64,000 bases of DNA from Caulobacter segnis (GTDB lineage: Bacteria > Pseudomonadota > Alphaproteobacteria > Caulobacterales > Caulobacteraceae). The first letter of the stretch is position 1. Each line of letters begins with the position of its first letter. The notes under the pieces are model-generated. The model was not told the origin of the DNA. It saw only the letters and a program-made list of their open reading frames with translations, and searched no databases. Made by a program: the position numbers and the translations under genes. The stretch covers positions 4,960,001-5,024,000 of the forward strand of contig NZ_CP082923.1 in NCBI RefSeq assembly GCF_019931575.1, given 5' to 3'. This document shows, piece after piece, positions 1 to 11,179 of this stretch.

Positions 1-200
1 GGCTCGACCTCCATCGGCTTGACGGCGGCCAGGGCCTTGTCGAGCGCGGCCTTGTCGCCAGCCTGATGCCGAAGAGCGCTGGACGTCCGGCGGCCCTTCT
101 TGGTCAGCAGGTTGGGCGCATGTCCGTCGCCCTCGGCGAAAGCCAGGGCCGGCGCGGCGACGCCCATCAGGGCTCCCAGCAGGATCCGTCTCGAAACCAT
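1..200 (-). CDS. Secreted or periplasmic hypothetical protein, N-terminal part only
   Basis: An open frame begins with ATG at 198-200 on the minus strand and runs off the left edge, so only about 66 residues are visible. They start with a typical Sec signal peptide: two arginines, then a hydrophobic stretch LLGALMGVAAPALAFA and a probable cleavage site after AFA. The mature part begins EGDGHAPN and is rich in Lys and Arg. A GGGGGA stretch about 6 nt upstream could serve as ribosome binding site. I do not recognise the family. The gene is transcribed in the same direction as the Lrp-type regulator upstream, with a gap of 73 nt. Confidence 0.55.
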   Translation of the reverse strand, partial: MVSRRILLGALMGVAAPALAFAEGDGHAPNLLTKKGRRTSSALRHQAGDKAALDKALAAVKPMEVE

Positions 201-273
201 CTCGTCCCCCGACGCGGCTTGAATGTCGGGCGAAGCCTAGGGTTCAACGGCTCAGGAAAGATTAATCAGGCGC

Positions 274-747
274 TCATAGCGGCAATTCAGCGCGCTTAAC
301 GACAGTGCGCATGGCGATGCTGCTGCTGACGCGGACCACGCCGGGGATGCGGGTCAGCTCCTGGGCGTGGACCCGCTCCAGGTCGTCGACGTCGCGCACC
401 ACCAGGCGGAGCAGATAGTCCGAGCCACCGGTCATCAGGTAGCACTCGGCCACCTCGCGGACATTGGTGATCGCCTTCTCGAAGGCGCTGAGCGCGCTCT
501 CGGCCTGGGACGACAGGGTCACCGTCACGAAGACGCTGAGCGGCAGGCCCACCGCCCGCTCGTCGATCACGGCGGCGTAGCGGCCGATGACCCCCGCCTC
601 CTCCAGCGCCCGCACGCGGCGCAGACAGGCGGATTCGGAAAGATTCACCGCCTCGGCCATTTCCACATAGCTGGCCCGGCCCCGCCGTTGCAGCAGGTGC
701 AGGAGCTTCCGGTCGAAACCATCCAGGTCAACGGCGGCTTTCTTCAT
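274..747 (-). CDS. Lrp/AsnC-family transcriptional regulator
   Basis: This is a 157-residue leucine-responsive-type regulator. It has an N-terminal winged helix-turn-helix (DRKLLHLLQRRGRASYVEMA, recognition helix NLSESACLRRV, about residues 8-55) and a C-terminal RAM ligand-binding domain (about 70-150, with GGSDYLLRLVV). I chose the ATG at 747, giving MKKAAVDLDGFD, over an upstream in-frame ATG because the family's homology starts there. It is divergent from alanine dehydrogenase, the usual arrangement for an Lrp-type activator that senses alanine or a related amino acid and controls ald. The intergenic dyad at 815-832 is a candidate binding site. The family assignment is firm; the target is inferred from context. 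Confidence 0.93.
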   Translation of the reverse strand: MKKAAVDLDGFDRKLLHLLQRRGRASYVEMAEAVNLSESACLRRVRALEEAGVIGRYAAVIDERAVGLPLSVFVTVTLSSQAESALSAFEKAITNVREVAECYLMTGGSDYLLRLVVRDVDDLERVHAQELTRIPGVVRVSSSIAMRTVVKRAELPL

Positions 748-814
748 ATGAGCTACATAGCACGCAAGAATCCTGCACAACAGCGGTCGCCGGACACGAA
801 ATCACCAGGGAAAC

Positions 815-832
815 TGCGCTCGCCTGAGCGCA
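815..832. promoter_or_regulatory. 18-bp dyad between lrp-type gene and ald; candidate regulator operator
   Basis: The arms TGCGCTC (815-821) and GAGCGCA (826-832) form a perfect inverted repeat around GCCT. The site lies 34 nt before the ald start and 67 nt before the divergent regulator start, a suitable place for the Lrp-type protein to act on both genes. The binding partner is inferred from position only. Confidence 0.45.
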
Positions 833-866
833 CAGTCTCGATCAAAGCGCTTTTGGAGGAAGCATC

Positions 867-1979
867 ATGCGCGTTGGCGTCCCTTCCGAGATCAAACCGG
901 GCGAACACCGGGTCGGCCTCACCCCCACGGCCGTCCGTGAATATGTCGGCCATGGCCACACCGTCCTGGTCCAGTCGGGCGCGGGCCTCGGCGCCGGCTA
1001 CGCCGACGAGGTCTATGTGAAGGCCGGCGCGACCATCGCCCCGGACGCCGCCGCCGTCTTCGCTGGCGCGGACATGATCGTGAAGGTCAAGGAGCCGCAG
1101 AAGGTCGAGTGGGAGAAGCTCGAGCCGCGCCACATCCTCTTCACCTATCTGCACCTGGCGCCCGATCCGGCCCAGACCGAGGGGCTGCTGAACAGCGGCG
1201 CGGCGGCCATCGCCTACGAGACCGTCACCGACGCGCGCGGCGGCCTGCCGCTGCTGGCGCCGATGTCGGAAGTGGCCGGCCGGATCGCGGTGTTCTCGGC
1301 CGCCGAGACCTTGCTCAAGCACAATGGCGGCATGGGCCTCCTGCTCTGCGGCGTGCCCGGCGTGCCCCCGGCCCGCGTGGCCGTGCTGGGCGGCGGCGTG
1401 GTCGGCAGCAACGCCGCCCGCATGGCCGCCGGCCTCGGCGCCGAGGTCGTGGTTCTGGAACGCTCGATCCCGCGCATGCGCGAGCTGGACGACCTCTATC
1501 AAGGCCGCATCCTGACCCGCTACTCGACCTTCGCCGCCGTCGAGGAGGAAATCCTCAAGGCCGACGTGATCATCGGCGCTGTGCTGACCGCCGGCGCGGC
1601 CGCGCCCAAGCTGGTCCGCCGCGAGCACCTGAAGCAGATGAAGCCAGGCTCGGTGCTGGTCGACGTCTCGATCGACCAGGGCGGCTGCTTCGAGACCTCC
1701 AAGCCGACCACCCACGCCGAACCGACCTATGTGGTCGACGGCGTCGTCCACTACTGCGTGGCCAACATGCCCGGCGCGGCCCCGCGCACCTCGTCGGAGG
1801 CCCTGGGCAACGCCACCCTGCCATTCGGCCTGGCGCTCGCCGACAAGGGCCTGGACGCGCTGAAGGGCAACGTCCATCTGGCGCGCGGCCTCAACGTGCT
1901 GAAGGGCGAGCTGACCCACCCGGCCGTGGCCGAAGCGCTGGGCAAGACCTCCGTCGACCCGTACGGGGCGTGGAAGTAG
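867..1979 (+). CDS. ald: Alanine dehydrogenase
   Basis: Alanine dehydrogenase interconverts L-alanine and pyruvate with NAD+, releasing or fixing ammonia in the cytoplasm. The 370-residue product has the normal family length. It opens MRVGVPSEIKPGEHRVGLTP, the classic AlaDH/PNT N-terminal signature with the substrate-binding Arg, carries the Lys region VKVKEPQ and the Rossmann loop VLGGGVVGSNAAR, and ends with the conserved LNVLKGELTHPAVAEALG. A GGAGGA ribosome site at 855-860 supports the ATG at 867. The divergent Lrp-type gene is the likely regulator. Downstream, a long inverted repeat separates it from the convergent cytidylyltransferase gene. Confidence 0.97.
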   Translation: MRVGVPSEIKPGEHRVGLTPTAVREYVGHGHTVLVQSGAGLGAGYADEVYVKAGATIAPDAAAVFAGADMIVKVKEPQKVEWEKLEPRHILFTYLHLAPDPAQTEGLLNSGAAAIAYETVTDARGGLPLLAPMSEVAGRIAVFSAAETLLKHNGGMGLLLCGVPGVPPARVAVLGGGVVGSNAARMAAGLGAEVVVLERSIPRMRELDDLYQGRILTRYSTFAAVEEEILKADVIIGAVLTAGAAAPKLVRREHLKQMKPGSVLVDVSIDQGGCFETSKPTTHAEPTYVVDGVVHYCVANMPGAAPRTSSEALGNATLPFGLALADKGLDALKGNVHLARGLNVLKGELTHPAVAEALGKTSVDPYGAWK

Positions 1980-2004
1980 GGCTCTAGCCCGACCCCAAAC
2001 CCGA

Positions 2005-2126
2005 TCTTCCCGGCGAAGGCCGGGACCCAGATCGTATGGCTGTGAAGCGCATGCAAAGACGCCCGCGATTCTGTCCGGACCGCGGGCGTTCTTGCATCTG
2101 GGCCCCGGCTTTCGCCGGGGGAAGCG
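2005..2126. repeat. Nested long inverted repeat (REP/BIME-like) between convergent genes
   Basis: Two near-identical palindromic units face each other. One, around 2005-2033, contains CCGGCGAAGGCCGGG followed by CCCAGAT; the other, around 2095-2126, is its inverse with CCCCGGCTTTCGCCGGGG preceded by ATCTGGG. Between them lies a second dyad, GACGCCCGCG (2058-2067) with CGCGGGCGTT (2081-2090), flanked by TGCAA (2052-2056) and TTGCA (2092-2096). The whole block can fold into one long hairpin. It sits between the stop codons of ald and the minus-strand cytidylyltransferase, so it probably acts as a bidirectional transcript end or stability element. Confidence 0.7.
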
Positions 2127-2136
2127 GTTTGAGTGA

Positions 2137-2841
2137 CTACGCCGCGAAGCGCGCGATGTCCTGGCGGCTCTCGACCAAGTCCAGCACGTCGCCCATGCGG
2201 AAGCCCGGATCGACCGGATGCAGGGCGTCGTAGACCGAGCGGGCGAAGGCCAGGTCGGCGGCGGTCTTCACCCGCCAGTCAAGGCGCGACCAGTCGCGGG
2301 CGGCCTTCAGGTGAGCCTGGCTCCAGCGCTTCGGCTGGTTGCGGATCGCGGCGGTCGGCGAGATGCGGGCCATCGGGTCGCGCTCCTCGGCGGCGGCGTC
2401 GCGCAGCACGCCGGCCTTGATCACCTCGACCTCGAGACCGGCCGGATAGGTGCGGTGAACGCGGTTGGAGGTATAGTCGGCGCCGCTGGCCAGGGCCATG
2501 CGGACGGCGTCGTCGATGACGCCCGGATCCATGAACGGCGCGTCGCCCTTCAGGCGGACCACGTGGCTGACCGCGCTGATCGCCTCGGCGCAGCGGGCGA
2601 TGCGGGCCAGGATGTCGGCGCCGGCCCCGCGATGGACGGTGTGGCCCCGCGAGACCAGGAAGCCGGCCAGGGCGTCGTCGGCTGCGTCGGTGCTGGTCAC
2701 CACGATGATCTTGGACAGGGTCCGCGCGCCGCGCAGACGTTCCAGCTGACGCACGATCATCGGCTCGCCCTGGAGCGTGGCCATCGACTTGCCAGGCAAC
2801 CGGGAAGACCCCATGCGGGCCTGCAGGACGGCGAGGATCAT
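2137..2841 (-). CDS. SpsF-like cytidylyltransferase family protein
   Basis: This 234-residue protein belongs to the cytidylyltransferase family (PF02348, SpsF branch), which transfers CMP or a similar nucleotide to sugars used for polysaccharide or flagellin glycosylation. The nucleotide-binding signature ILAVLQARMGSSRLPGKSM stands at the N-terminus, followed by VVTSTDAADDAL and a metal-site-like DAPFMDP (RLKGDAPFMD). The ATG at 2841 is chosen because AAGGGAG lies about 7 nt upstream, where the longer start at 2868 has no such site. The next gene upstream on the same strand encodes an aldo/keto-reductase-fold protein, a frequent companion of SpsF-like genes. The sugar substrate cannot be told from this window. 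Confidence 0.8.
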   Translation of the reverse strand: MILAVLQARMGSSRLPGKSMATLQGEPMIVRQLERLRGARTLSKIIVVTSTDAADDALAGFLVSRGHTVHRGAGADILARIARCAEAISAVSHVVRLKGDAPFMDPGVIDDAVRMALASGADYTSNRVHRTYPAGLEVEVIKAGVLRDAAAEERDPMARISPTAAIRNQPKRWSQAHLKAARDWSRLDWRVKTAADLAFARSVYDALHPVDPGFRMGDVLDLVESRQDIARFAA

Positions 2842-3007
2842 GACGCGGTCTCCCTTCAGTGGGACCAAGCTAGACCAGACTCATAAAACTCAAGTGAATC
2901 AGAAGATTAAAAGGTCTTAACCGACAGGCTTAATTGGCGGGCGCGGACACGCGTCGACGACCGGCCGATCAAGCCGTTCGAACTGTCTCAGGCGATTCTG
3001 GAGTTGG

Positions 3008-3892
3008 TCAGGCGACCCAACGTCGCGGGTCGAGCGCGACCGGATCGTCGATGGCCATCTCGTCCCAGTCGAGGTCCGGCGGCGGGCTCGACGCGGCGGC
3101 GACCACGGCCGACAGCTCGGCGGCCGAGTTGCAGCCGACCAGCACGGCCGAGCCTTCCGGGCGCGACAGGGCGAAGCCCAGGGCGGCCTGGAGCGGATCC
3201 GAGCGGCCCTCGGCGATCATGCGGCGCACGCGCGACAGGCGGCCGGAGGCGCCCTTCAGCTGGGCCGGAACGCGATCGGGCGGCAGGAACAGCAGGCCGT
3301 TCAGGAAGATCGAGCGCAGGTGCACCTCGACGCCCATGCCGGCGATGCGTTGCAGCGAGCCGTCGGCCAGCAGGCGCTGGTCGAGCAGCGAGGCCGGGGC
3401 TTGCAGAATGTCGGGCTTGAAGCGCTTGGCCACGCCGACGGGGTCGTCGCTGGCGTGGGCGGCGACGCCGATCTTGGCGAACAGGCCTTGGTCCTTCAGC
3501 CGCTGCAGGCGGTCCCACAAGGCCGCGCCATGCGGGCCGAACAGCTCCGAGGGCGAATGGACAATGACCGAATCGGCGCGCTCGACGCCCAGGCGGCGCA
3601 AGGTGGCGCGGGCCTCGGCCTCGACGAAGTCGGGACCGCGATCGGCGCGGGCCGAGCCGATGGTGACGCGGAACGGAACCGGGCGAGGAATCAGGTCGCC
3701 CAGCATGGTCTCGGCGCGGCCGAACAGCCCCGAGGCGTCCAGCATCGACAGGCGAGCGCGCGCGGCGATGGTCAGCATGTCGCGCGTCTCGATTTCGGGC
3801 GAACGCCCGCGCGGCGCGGAGGAGCTCCCGCCGTCGAGGCCGAACTGAGCGGCCGCCAAACCGAGTTTTGAGACCGAAATGGACATCGCCAT
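3008..3892 (-). CDS. Aldo/keto reductase-fold protein with degenerate active site
   Basis: The 294-residue product has the aldo/keto reductase barrel: an N-terminal KLGLAAAQFGLDGG, LDASGLFGRAE at the usual Asp/Tyr site, ADSVIVHSP carrying the usual His, IGVAAHASD, and VLVGCNSAAELSAVV at the NADPH phosphate site. In active members the first motif reads D-x-A-x-x-Y-G and the next strand ends in a Lys. Here Tyr is replaced by Phe, and the strand FRVTIGSARAD has no Lys at the expected place, while Asp and His remain. A non-catalytic or altered role is therefore possible. The start is uncertain: TTG 3904, ATG 3892 and ATG 3886 are all in frame and none has a good ribosome site. Confidence 0.7.
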   Translation of the reverse strand: MAMSISVSKLGLAAAQFGLDGGSSSAPRGRSPEIETRDMLTIAARARLSMLDASGLFGRAETMLGDLIPRPVPFRVTIGSARADRGPDFVEAEARATLRRLGVERADSVIVHSPSELFGPHGAALWDRLQRLKDQGLFAKIGVAAHASDDPVGVAKRFKPDILQAPASLLDQRLLADGSLQRIAGMGVEVHLRSIFLNGLLFLPPDRVPAQLKGASGRLSRVRRMIAEGRSDPLQAALGFALSRPEGSAVLVGCNSAAELSAVVAAASSPPPDLDWDEMAIDDPVALDPRRWVA

Positions 3893-3987
3893 CCGCGCTG
3901 ACAAAACACCAACCAGACACGAACGGTACGCGCCAAGGTTTGAACATCAGGTTTCTGGAACCTTGCCGAGGGGTTAATATCGCGCCG

Positions 3988-4974
3988 ATGATCGACGACC
4001 GCTCAGACGACGCCTCCGCCCTTCTTTGGCCGATGCACGGCATTGCCGACGACGCCCGCCCGGCCTTGGCCGTCGCGCTTTCGCGCGGCCCCGCCGCCCT
4101 GGCCACCATCACCGCCCTCTCCGGAGGCGGACCCCGCCCCGTCGGGGCCCAGATGGTGTTCGGCGAAAATATTGTTTCCGGATTTTTGTCGGGCGGCTGC
4201 ATCGAGGCCGACGTCGAGACCCACGCCCGCGCGTGCCTCGCCGACGGCCAGCCGCGCCGCCTGGTCTATGGCGAGGGCAGCCCCTGGCCGGACATCCGCC
4301 TGCTGTGCGGCGCGCGAATCGAGATCCTGGTCGAGATGATCGCGCCCGACGATCCGGCGGCCCGGACCCTGCTGGACTTGGCCGCCGCCCGGGCCCCGGC
4401 CTTCTGGGTCAGCGACGGCCGCAAGCGGCTGTGCGTCGAGGAGCCCCAGGCGCCGTGGGCCGGCGCCTTCGAGCGCGCCTTCGATCCCGCCCCGCGCCTG
4501 ATCGTGCTGGGCGGCGATCCGACCGCCCTGGCGGTGGCCAGCCTGGGGGCGCAGTCCGGCTTCGAGACCACCCTGGTCCGTCCCAAGGGACCGGAAGCGC
4601 CGCCGCCCCTGGCCGAGGTCGCCTATCGCCGCGACGCGGCCGGCGAGGCCCTGGCCGCGATCGGGCTGGACGCCTGGACCGCGGTCGCCGTCTGCGGCCA
4701 CGACCTGGAACTGGACCACGCGGCCCTGCTGGCCGCCCTGCCCTCGCCCGCGCCCTATGTCGGCTTGCTGGGCGCGCGCCGCCGGCTTCCCGAGCGGTTG
4801 GCGCGACTGAAGGCGGCCGGGCTCTCCGACCGCGATCTGGCCAAGCTGCGTGCGCCGATCGGCCTCGATCTGGGCGGCAAGGCCCCGTTCGAGGTGGCGG
4901 TGGCGGTGATCGGCGAGATCATGGCCACGCGCCACGGCCAGCCGGCGCTGGAGCGGAGAACGGTCGAAGCCTAG
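3988..4974 (+). CDS. xdhC: XdhC/CoxI family protein (molybdenum cofactor insertion)
   Basis: This 328-residue protein has the two domains of XdhC/CoxI proteins: an N-terminal part (ALAVALSRGPAALATITAL, then ENIVSGFLSGGCIEADV, with the conserved Ser-Gly-Gly-Cys) and a C-terminal Rossmann domain (APRLIVLGGDPTALAVASLG, then PYVGLLGARRR and IGLDLGGKAP). Such proteins bind and sulfurate the molybdenum cofactor and hand it to xanthine dehydrogenase-type enzymes. No molybdenum hydroxylase gene lies in the window. The ATG at 3988 is chosen because homology begins just after it. The stop shares the tetranucleotide CTAG with the convergent creatininase-family gene. Confidence 0.85.
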   Translation: MIDDRSDDASALLWPMHGIADDARPALAVALSRGPAALATITALSGGGPRPVGAQMVFGENIVSGFLSGGCIEADVETHARACLADGQPRRLVYGEGSPWPDIRLLCGARIEILVEMIAPDDPAARTLLDLAAARAPAFWVSDGRKRLCVEEPQAPWAGAFERAFDPAPRLIVLGGDPTALAVASLGAQSGFETTLVRPKGPEAPPPLAEVAYRRDAAGEALAAIGLDAWTAVAVCGHDLELDHAALLAALPSPAPYVGLLGARRRLPERLARLKAAGLSDRDLAKLRAPIGLDLGGKAPFEVAVAVIGEIMATRHGQPALERRTVEA

Positions 4975-5726
4975 GCCGGAGCCTTCTCGGCCCCGAACGC
5001 GGCGATGTCCTCGAGCAGGGCGTTGGCGGCCATGTCCACCAGCTCGCCGCCCTTCTCGGGCGTGGCCTGGGCCGGGTCGGAGCCCATGCGGCCGTCGGCG
5101 TAGCGGGCGCGGAAATCCAGGGCCTCGCGGATCGGACCTGTCGGGGCGATCCTGGGCTCGTACGGCGTCGTCTTGATCGTCTCGGGATAGCCCCACTGGG
5201 TCACGGCGATCTCGGACGGGGTGGCGTGGCTGCCGTGGCCCGTCGGGAATTGGCGGTTGGCCAGAGCGTTGACGCCGGCCAGGTCCCACCAGTTCTTCAG
5301 CTTCAGGGCGAACGGCGCGCGCTGCTGGCGGAAGCTGTAGTCGGCGTAGATCTCCGAGAAGGCCGCTTCGATCGAGGCGACGTTGCCGCCGTGGCCGTTC
5401 AGGAAATAGATCCGCGTGAAGCCGTGCGCGCCCAGCGAACGCACCCAGTCGCCGATCGCGGCGATGAAGGTCGAGGGCCGCAGGAAGATGGTGCCGGGAA
5501 AGGCCAGGTGATGCTGGGCCATGCCGATGTTGAAGGTCGGGGCCACCAGGATCTTGTCGTTCGCGCGCTTGCTGGCCTCGTGGGCGATGATCTCCGGGCA
5601 CAGCCAGTCGGTGCCCAGGAGGCCCGTCGGTCCGTGCTGCTCGTTCGAGCCGATCGGCACCACCACGGCCTGGCTGGTCTTCAGGCGGGTTTCGATTTCG
5701 GACCAGGTCGACAGGGCCAGCAGCAT
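4971..5726 (-). CDS. Creatininase family protein
   Basis: The 251-residue product is a member of the creatininase (PF02633) metal-dependent amidohydrolases. The metal-binding motifs are visible: PIGSNEQHGP near residue 25, LGTDWL, the NIGMAQHHLAFPGT segment, and FLNGHGGN followed by an acidic cluster. Family members hydrolyse creatinine, formamides or riboflavin-type precursors, so the substrate is open. A strong AAGGAG ribosome site 8 nt upstream fixes the ATG at 5726. An open frame continues far upstream, but it is antisense to the neighbouring regulator and is not real. It is convergent with xdhC, and the two stop codons share CTAG at 4971-4974. Confidence 0.85.
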   Translation of the reverse strand: MLLALSTWSEIETRLKTSQAVVVPIGSNEQHGPTGLLGTDWLCPEIIAHEASKRANDKILVAPTFNIGMAQHHLAFPGTIFLRPSTFIAAIGDWVRSLGAHGFTRIYFLNGHGGNVASIEAAFSEIYADYSFRQQRAPFALKLKNWWDLAGVNALANRQFPTGHGSHATPSEIAVTQWGYPETIKTTPYEPRIAPTGPIREALDFRARYADGRMGSDPAQATPEKGGELVDMAANALLEDIAAFGAEKAPA

Positions 5727-5871
5727 GGGAAGCACTCCTTCGGGTACGTCGGCAGGCTTTACGCCCAATCTGAATGGGAGCCGACCCCAAAATGCCGCAC
5801 TTGCGCCCGAGCTTGTCGTCGCGTCATGCTGATCAGCGAAGCCGGGCGAAACCCGGCGCGGAGGAAACGCG

Positions 5872-6831
5872 ATGGCCGAGCCGGGCCATGCCGAACGGGT
5901 CTTGTCGGTGCTGCGCGATGGCGCGGCGACGCCGCTGGCCGCCTCGTGGCGCCGCTGCCTGACCCAGCACCACCTCGATCCCGAGAACCGCAAGCCGCCC
6001 GAGACCCTGTCGGGCGCCGAGCTGCGCGCGGCCCAGGATCGGATGGGTCCGCTGCTGGCCGCCGCCCAGGACAATCTGGACGCCCTGTTCCAGGCGGTCG
6101 GCGACGGCGGCGGCTGCGTGCTGCTGACCAACGCCGACGGCGTGCCGGTCGATCGCCGGGGCGTGGCCGCCGACGATCCTGTGTTCCGCCGCTGGGGCCT
6201 TTGGAACGGCGCGGTGTGGAGCGAGGCCCGCGAGGGCACCAACGGCATCGGCACCTGCATCGCCGAGCAGCGGGTGCTGACCATCCACCGCGACCAGCAC
6301 TTCCACACCCGCAACATCGGCCTCTCCTGCACCGTCGCGCCACTGTTCGACGCCAGCGGCCGCCTGGCCGGGGCGTTGGACGTCTCCTCGTGCCGTCCGG
6401 GGATGGAGGGCCTGACCGGCCTGGTCGAGCGGGCCGTCACCGACGCGGCCCGCCGCATCGAGGTCCGCGCCTTCCGCGAGGCCTTCCCCAAGGCCCGCAT
6501 CGTGCTGCTGCCGGAAACGAGCGCGGACCGGGCCTCGGTGCCGATGCTGGCGGTGGACGGCGACGACGTGGTCATCGGCGCCTCCCGCGCCGCGCGCCTG
6601 GCCCTGAAACTGACCGACGAGACCCTGAAGCGCGGCCTGCCCTCGCCGGACCGCTCGACCGATCTTGGCCCCACCGACCTCAACAGGGCCGAACGCGCCG
6701 CCGTCCGGCGCGCCCTGACCCAGGCCGGCGGCAACGTCTCGGCCGCCGCCAGCCTGCTGGGCCTGTCGCGCGCCACCCTGAACCGCAAGCTCAAGCGCCT
6801 GGACCTGGCGCGCGGCCGCGAATTCCACTGA
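5872..6831 (+). CDS. GAF-Fis transcriptional regulator (AcoR-like, without AAA+ domain)
   Basis: This 319-residue regulator has the N-terminal sensory half of AcoR/MopR-type activators: ASWRRCLTQHHLDPENRKPP near residue 25, then a GAF domain of about residues 75-200 with LLTNADGVPVDRRG, EGTNGIGTCIAEQRVLTIHR and GLSCTVAPLFDASGRLAGAL. It also has a C-terminal Fis-type helix-turn-helix (AGGNVSAAASLLGLSRATLN). The central sigma-54-activating ATPase is absent; the segment between is only about 75 residues. It therefore probably works with ordinary sigma70-type polymerase. It stands directly before an aldehyde dehydrogenase gene, and a perfect palindrome begins 3 nt after its stop. A GGAGG stands at 5860. 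Signals such as acetoin, ethanol or aldehydes are inferred. Confidence 0.85.
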   Translation: MAEPGHAERVLSVLRDGAATPLAASWRRCLTQHHLDPENRKPPETLSGAELRAAQDRMGPLLAAAQDNLDALFQAVGDGGGCVLLTNADGVPVDRRGVAADDPVFRRWGLWNGAVWSEAREGTNGIGTCIAEQRVLTIHRDQHFHTRNIGLSCTVAPLFDASGRLAGALDVSSCRPGMEGLTGLVERAVTDAARRIEVRAFREAFPKARIVLLPETSADRASVPMLAVDGDDVVIGASRAARLALKLTDETLKRGLPSPDRSTDLGPTDLNRAERAAVRRALTQAGGNVSAAASLLGLSRATLNRKLKRLDLARGREFH

Positions 6832-6834
6832 AGC

Positions 6835-6852
6835 TGTCTCAGATCTGAGACA
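6835..6852. promoter_or_regulatory. Perfect 18-bp palindrome; candidate operator of the GAF-Fis regulator
   Basis: TGTCTCAGATCTGAGACA is its own reverse complement. It lies just after the regulator stop and 92 nt before the aldehyde dehydrogenase start. Spaced TGTC/GACA half-sites suit a Fis-type dimer. No T-run follows, so a terminator is less likely. No sigma-54 type -24/-12 element is visible downstream. Confidence 0.55.
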
Positions 6853-6944
6853 CCGCCGGCCAGGGCCGGCCCGACCCCGGCTGCGCCGCGCCCGCGCCGG
6901 GTCAATCTGCCTCCAAGACGCCGTCAGGCGCATGGAGGAAACTC

Positions 6945-8465
<1,521 letters not shown>

Positions 8466-8585
8466 TCCGAGCTGTTCACTAGACACGCGCCAGCCGTATC
8501 GACGTGAGAAACCACAATGGTCTTCTTGCGCCGAGCGGCTGGCTTCGCCTATTCCGGCGACCAACAAGATAAGGGAGTACGGCTG

Positions 8586-10526
<1,941 letters not shown>

Positions 10527-10556
10527 TCCTCGCGCTCCTCTTCCTTGCCTGGACTC

Positions 10557-10578
10557 CGAGCCGCTTAAAAAACGGCTC
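10557..10578 (+). terminator. Weak hairpin after acs
   Basis: GAGCCG, a nine-base A-rich loop and CGGCTC form a 6-bp stem shortly after the acs stop. There is no T-run after it on this strand, so termination would be weak or Rho-assisted. Confidence 0.35.
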
Positions 10579-10618
10579 CGGGGCCTGACTAAATCAAAGC
10601 CGGCGCGTTAGCTTCAGC

Positions 10619-11179
10619 ATGATGCGCCGGCTGGTTCTTCTCCTTGCCCTTCTCGCCTTCGCCGGCCCGGCGCGGGCGGCGGCCGAGTGGGACCTTAAGG
10701 ATGGCGGCCTTGCGGTCGAGGCCCATGCCGACGACCACGGCCGGGGCCTGGTCCGGGCCAGCATCGACATCGCAGCCCCGCCCGCCGTCGTCTTCCGCGT
10801 CATCCTCGACTGCGACCGCGCCGCCCGCATGAGCCCGGGCGTCAAGAGCTGCCGCGTCGTCTCGCGCGCGCCGGACGGGACGGAAATCCGCGAGCACACG
10901 GTCAAGTGGGGCTTCTTCTGGCCCGCCATGCACTCCACCTCGCGCGTGACCCTGATCCCGGACCGCGAAATCCGCTTCACCTGCATCGGCGGCGACATCC
11001 GCGCCTGCGAGGGCTTCTGGCGGCTGGAACCGCTGGACAACGGCCAGCGCACCCGCGTCACCTACGACCTGTGGGCCGCCGCGCCCGTCGCCGTGCCGGC
11101 CGGGCTGGTCAGCGCCATGATGCGCCGCGACGTGCCCCAGTCCCTGAAGGCGCTGCGGCGGGAATGCGAGGGCGGATGA
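10619..11179 (+). CDS. Secreted SRPBCC/START-fold protein
   Basis: The 186-residue product starts with a signal peptide (RRLVLLLALLAFAGPARA, cleavage likely after ARA). The mature part looks like a START/polyketide-cyclase (SRPBCC) domain: VRASIDIAAPPAVVFRVILD near residue 45, then a curved beta-sheet with REHTVKWGFFWPAMHSTSRV and GFWRLEPLDNGQRTRVTYDL. Such domains bind lipids or other hydrophobic ligands, here presumably in the periplasm or at the membrane. The ligand is unknown. Two adjacent ATG codons (10619, 10622) are possible starts. The stop overlaps the start of the DCC-family gene (ATGA), so the two are translationally coupled. Confidence 0.75.
   Translation: MMRRLVLLLALLAFAGPARAAAEWDLKDGGLAVEAHADDHGRGLVRASIDIAAPPAVVFRVILDCDRAARMSPGVKSCRVVSRAPDGTEIREHTVKWGFFWPAMHSTSRVTLIPDREIRFTCIGGDIRACEGFWRLEPLDNGQRTRVTYDLWAAAPVAVPAGLVSAMMRRDVPQSLKALRRECEGG

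Noticed and set aside
2907..2933. Possible CtrA binding site (three TTAA boxes)
   Set aside because: The spacings are 6 and 9 nt, while the CtrA consensus needs TTAA-N7-TTAA. The boxes lie in an A/T-rich gap between two co-directional genes.
5841..5857. GCCGGG-CGAAA-CCCGGC hairpin before the GAF-Fis gene as riboswitch or terminator
   Set aside because: It is a 6-bp stem without a T-run or further structure, common in GC-rich leaders.
4971..6905. Single 644-codon minus-strand gene covering creatininase and the region opposite the regulator
   Set aside because: Only the last 251 codons show family similarity, and a strong ribosome site precedes ATG 5726.
8517..8585. Upstream ATG start for acs
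   Set aside because: The additional 23 residues are not found in the family, and GGGAG lies before the GTG at 8586.
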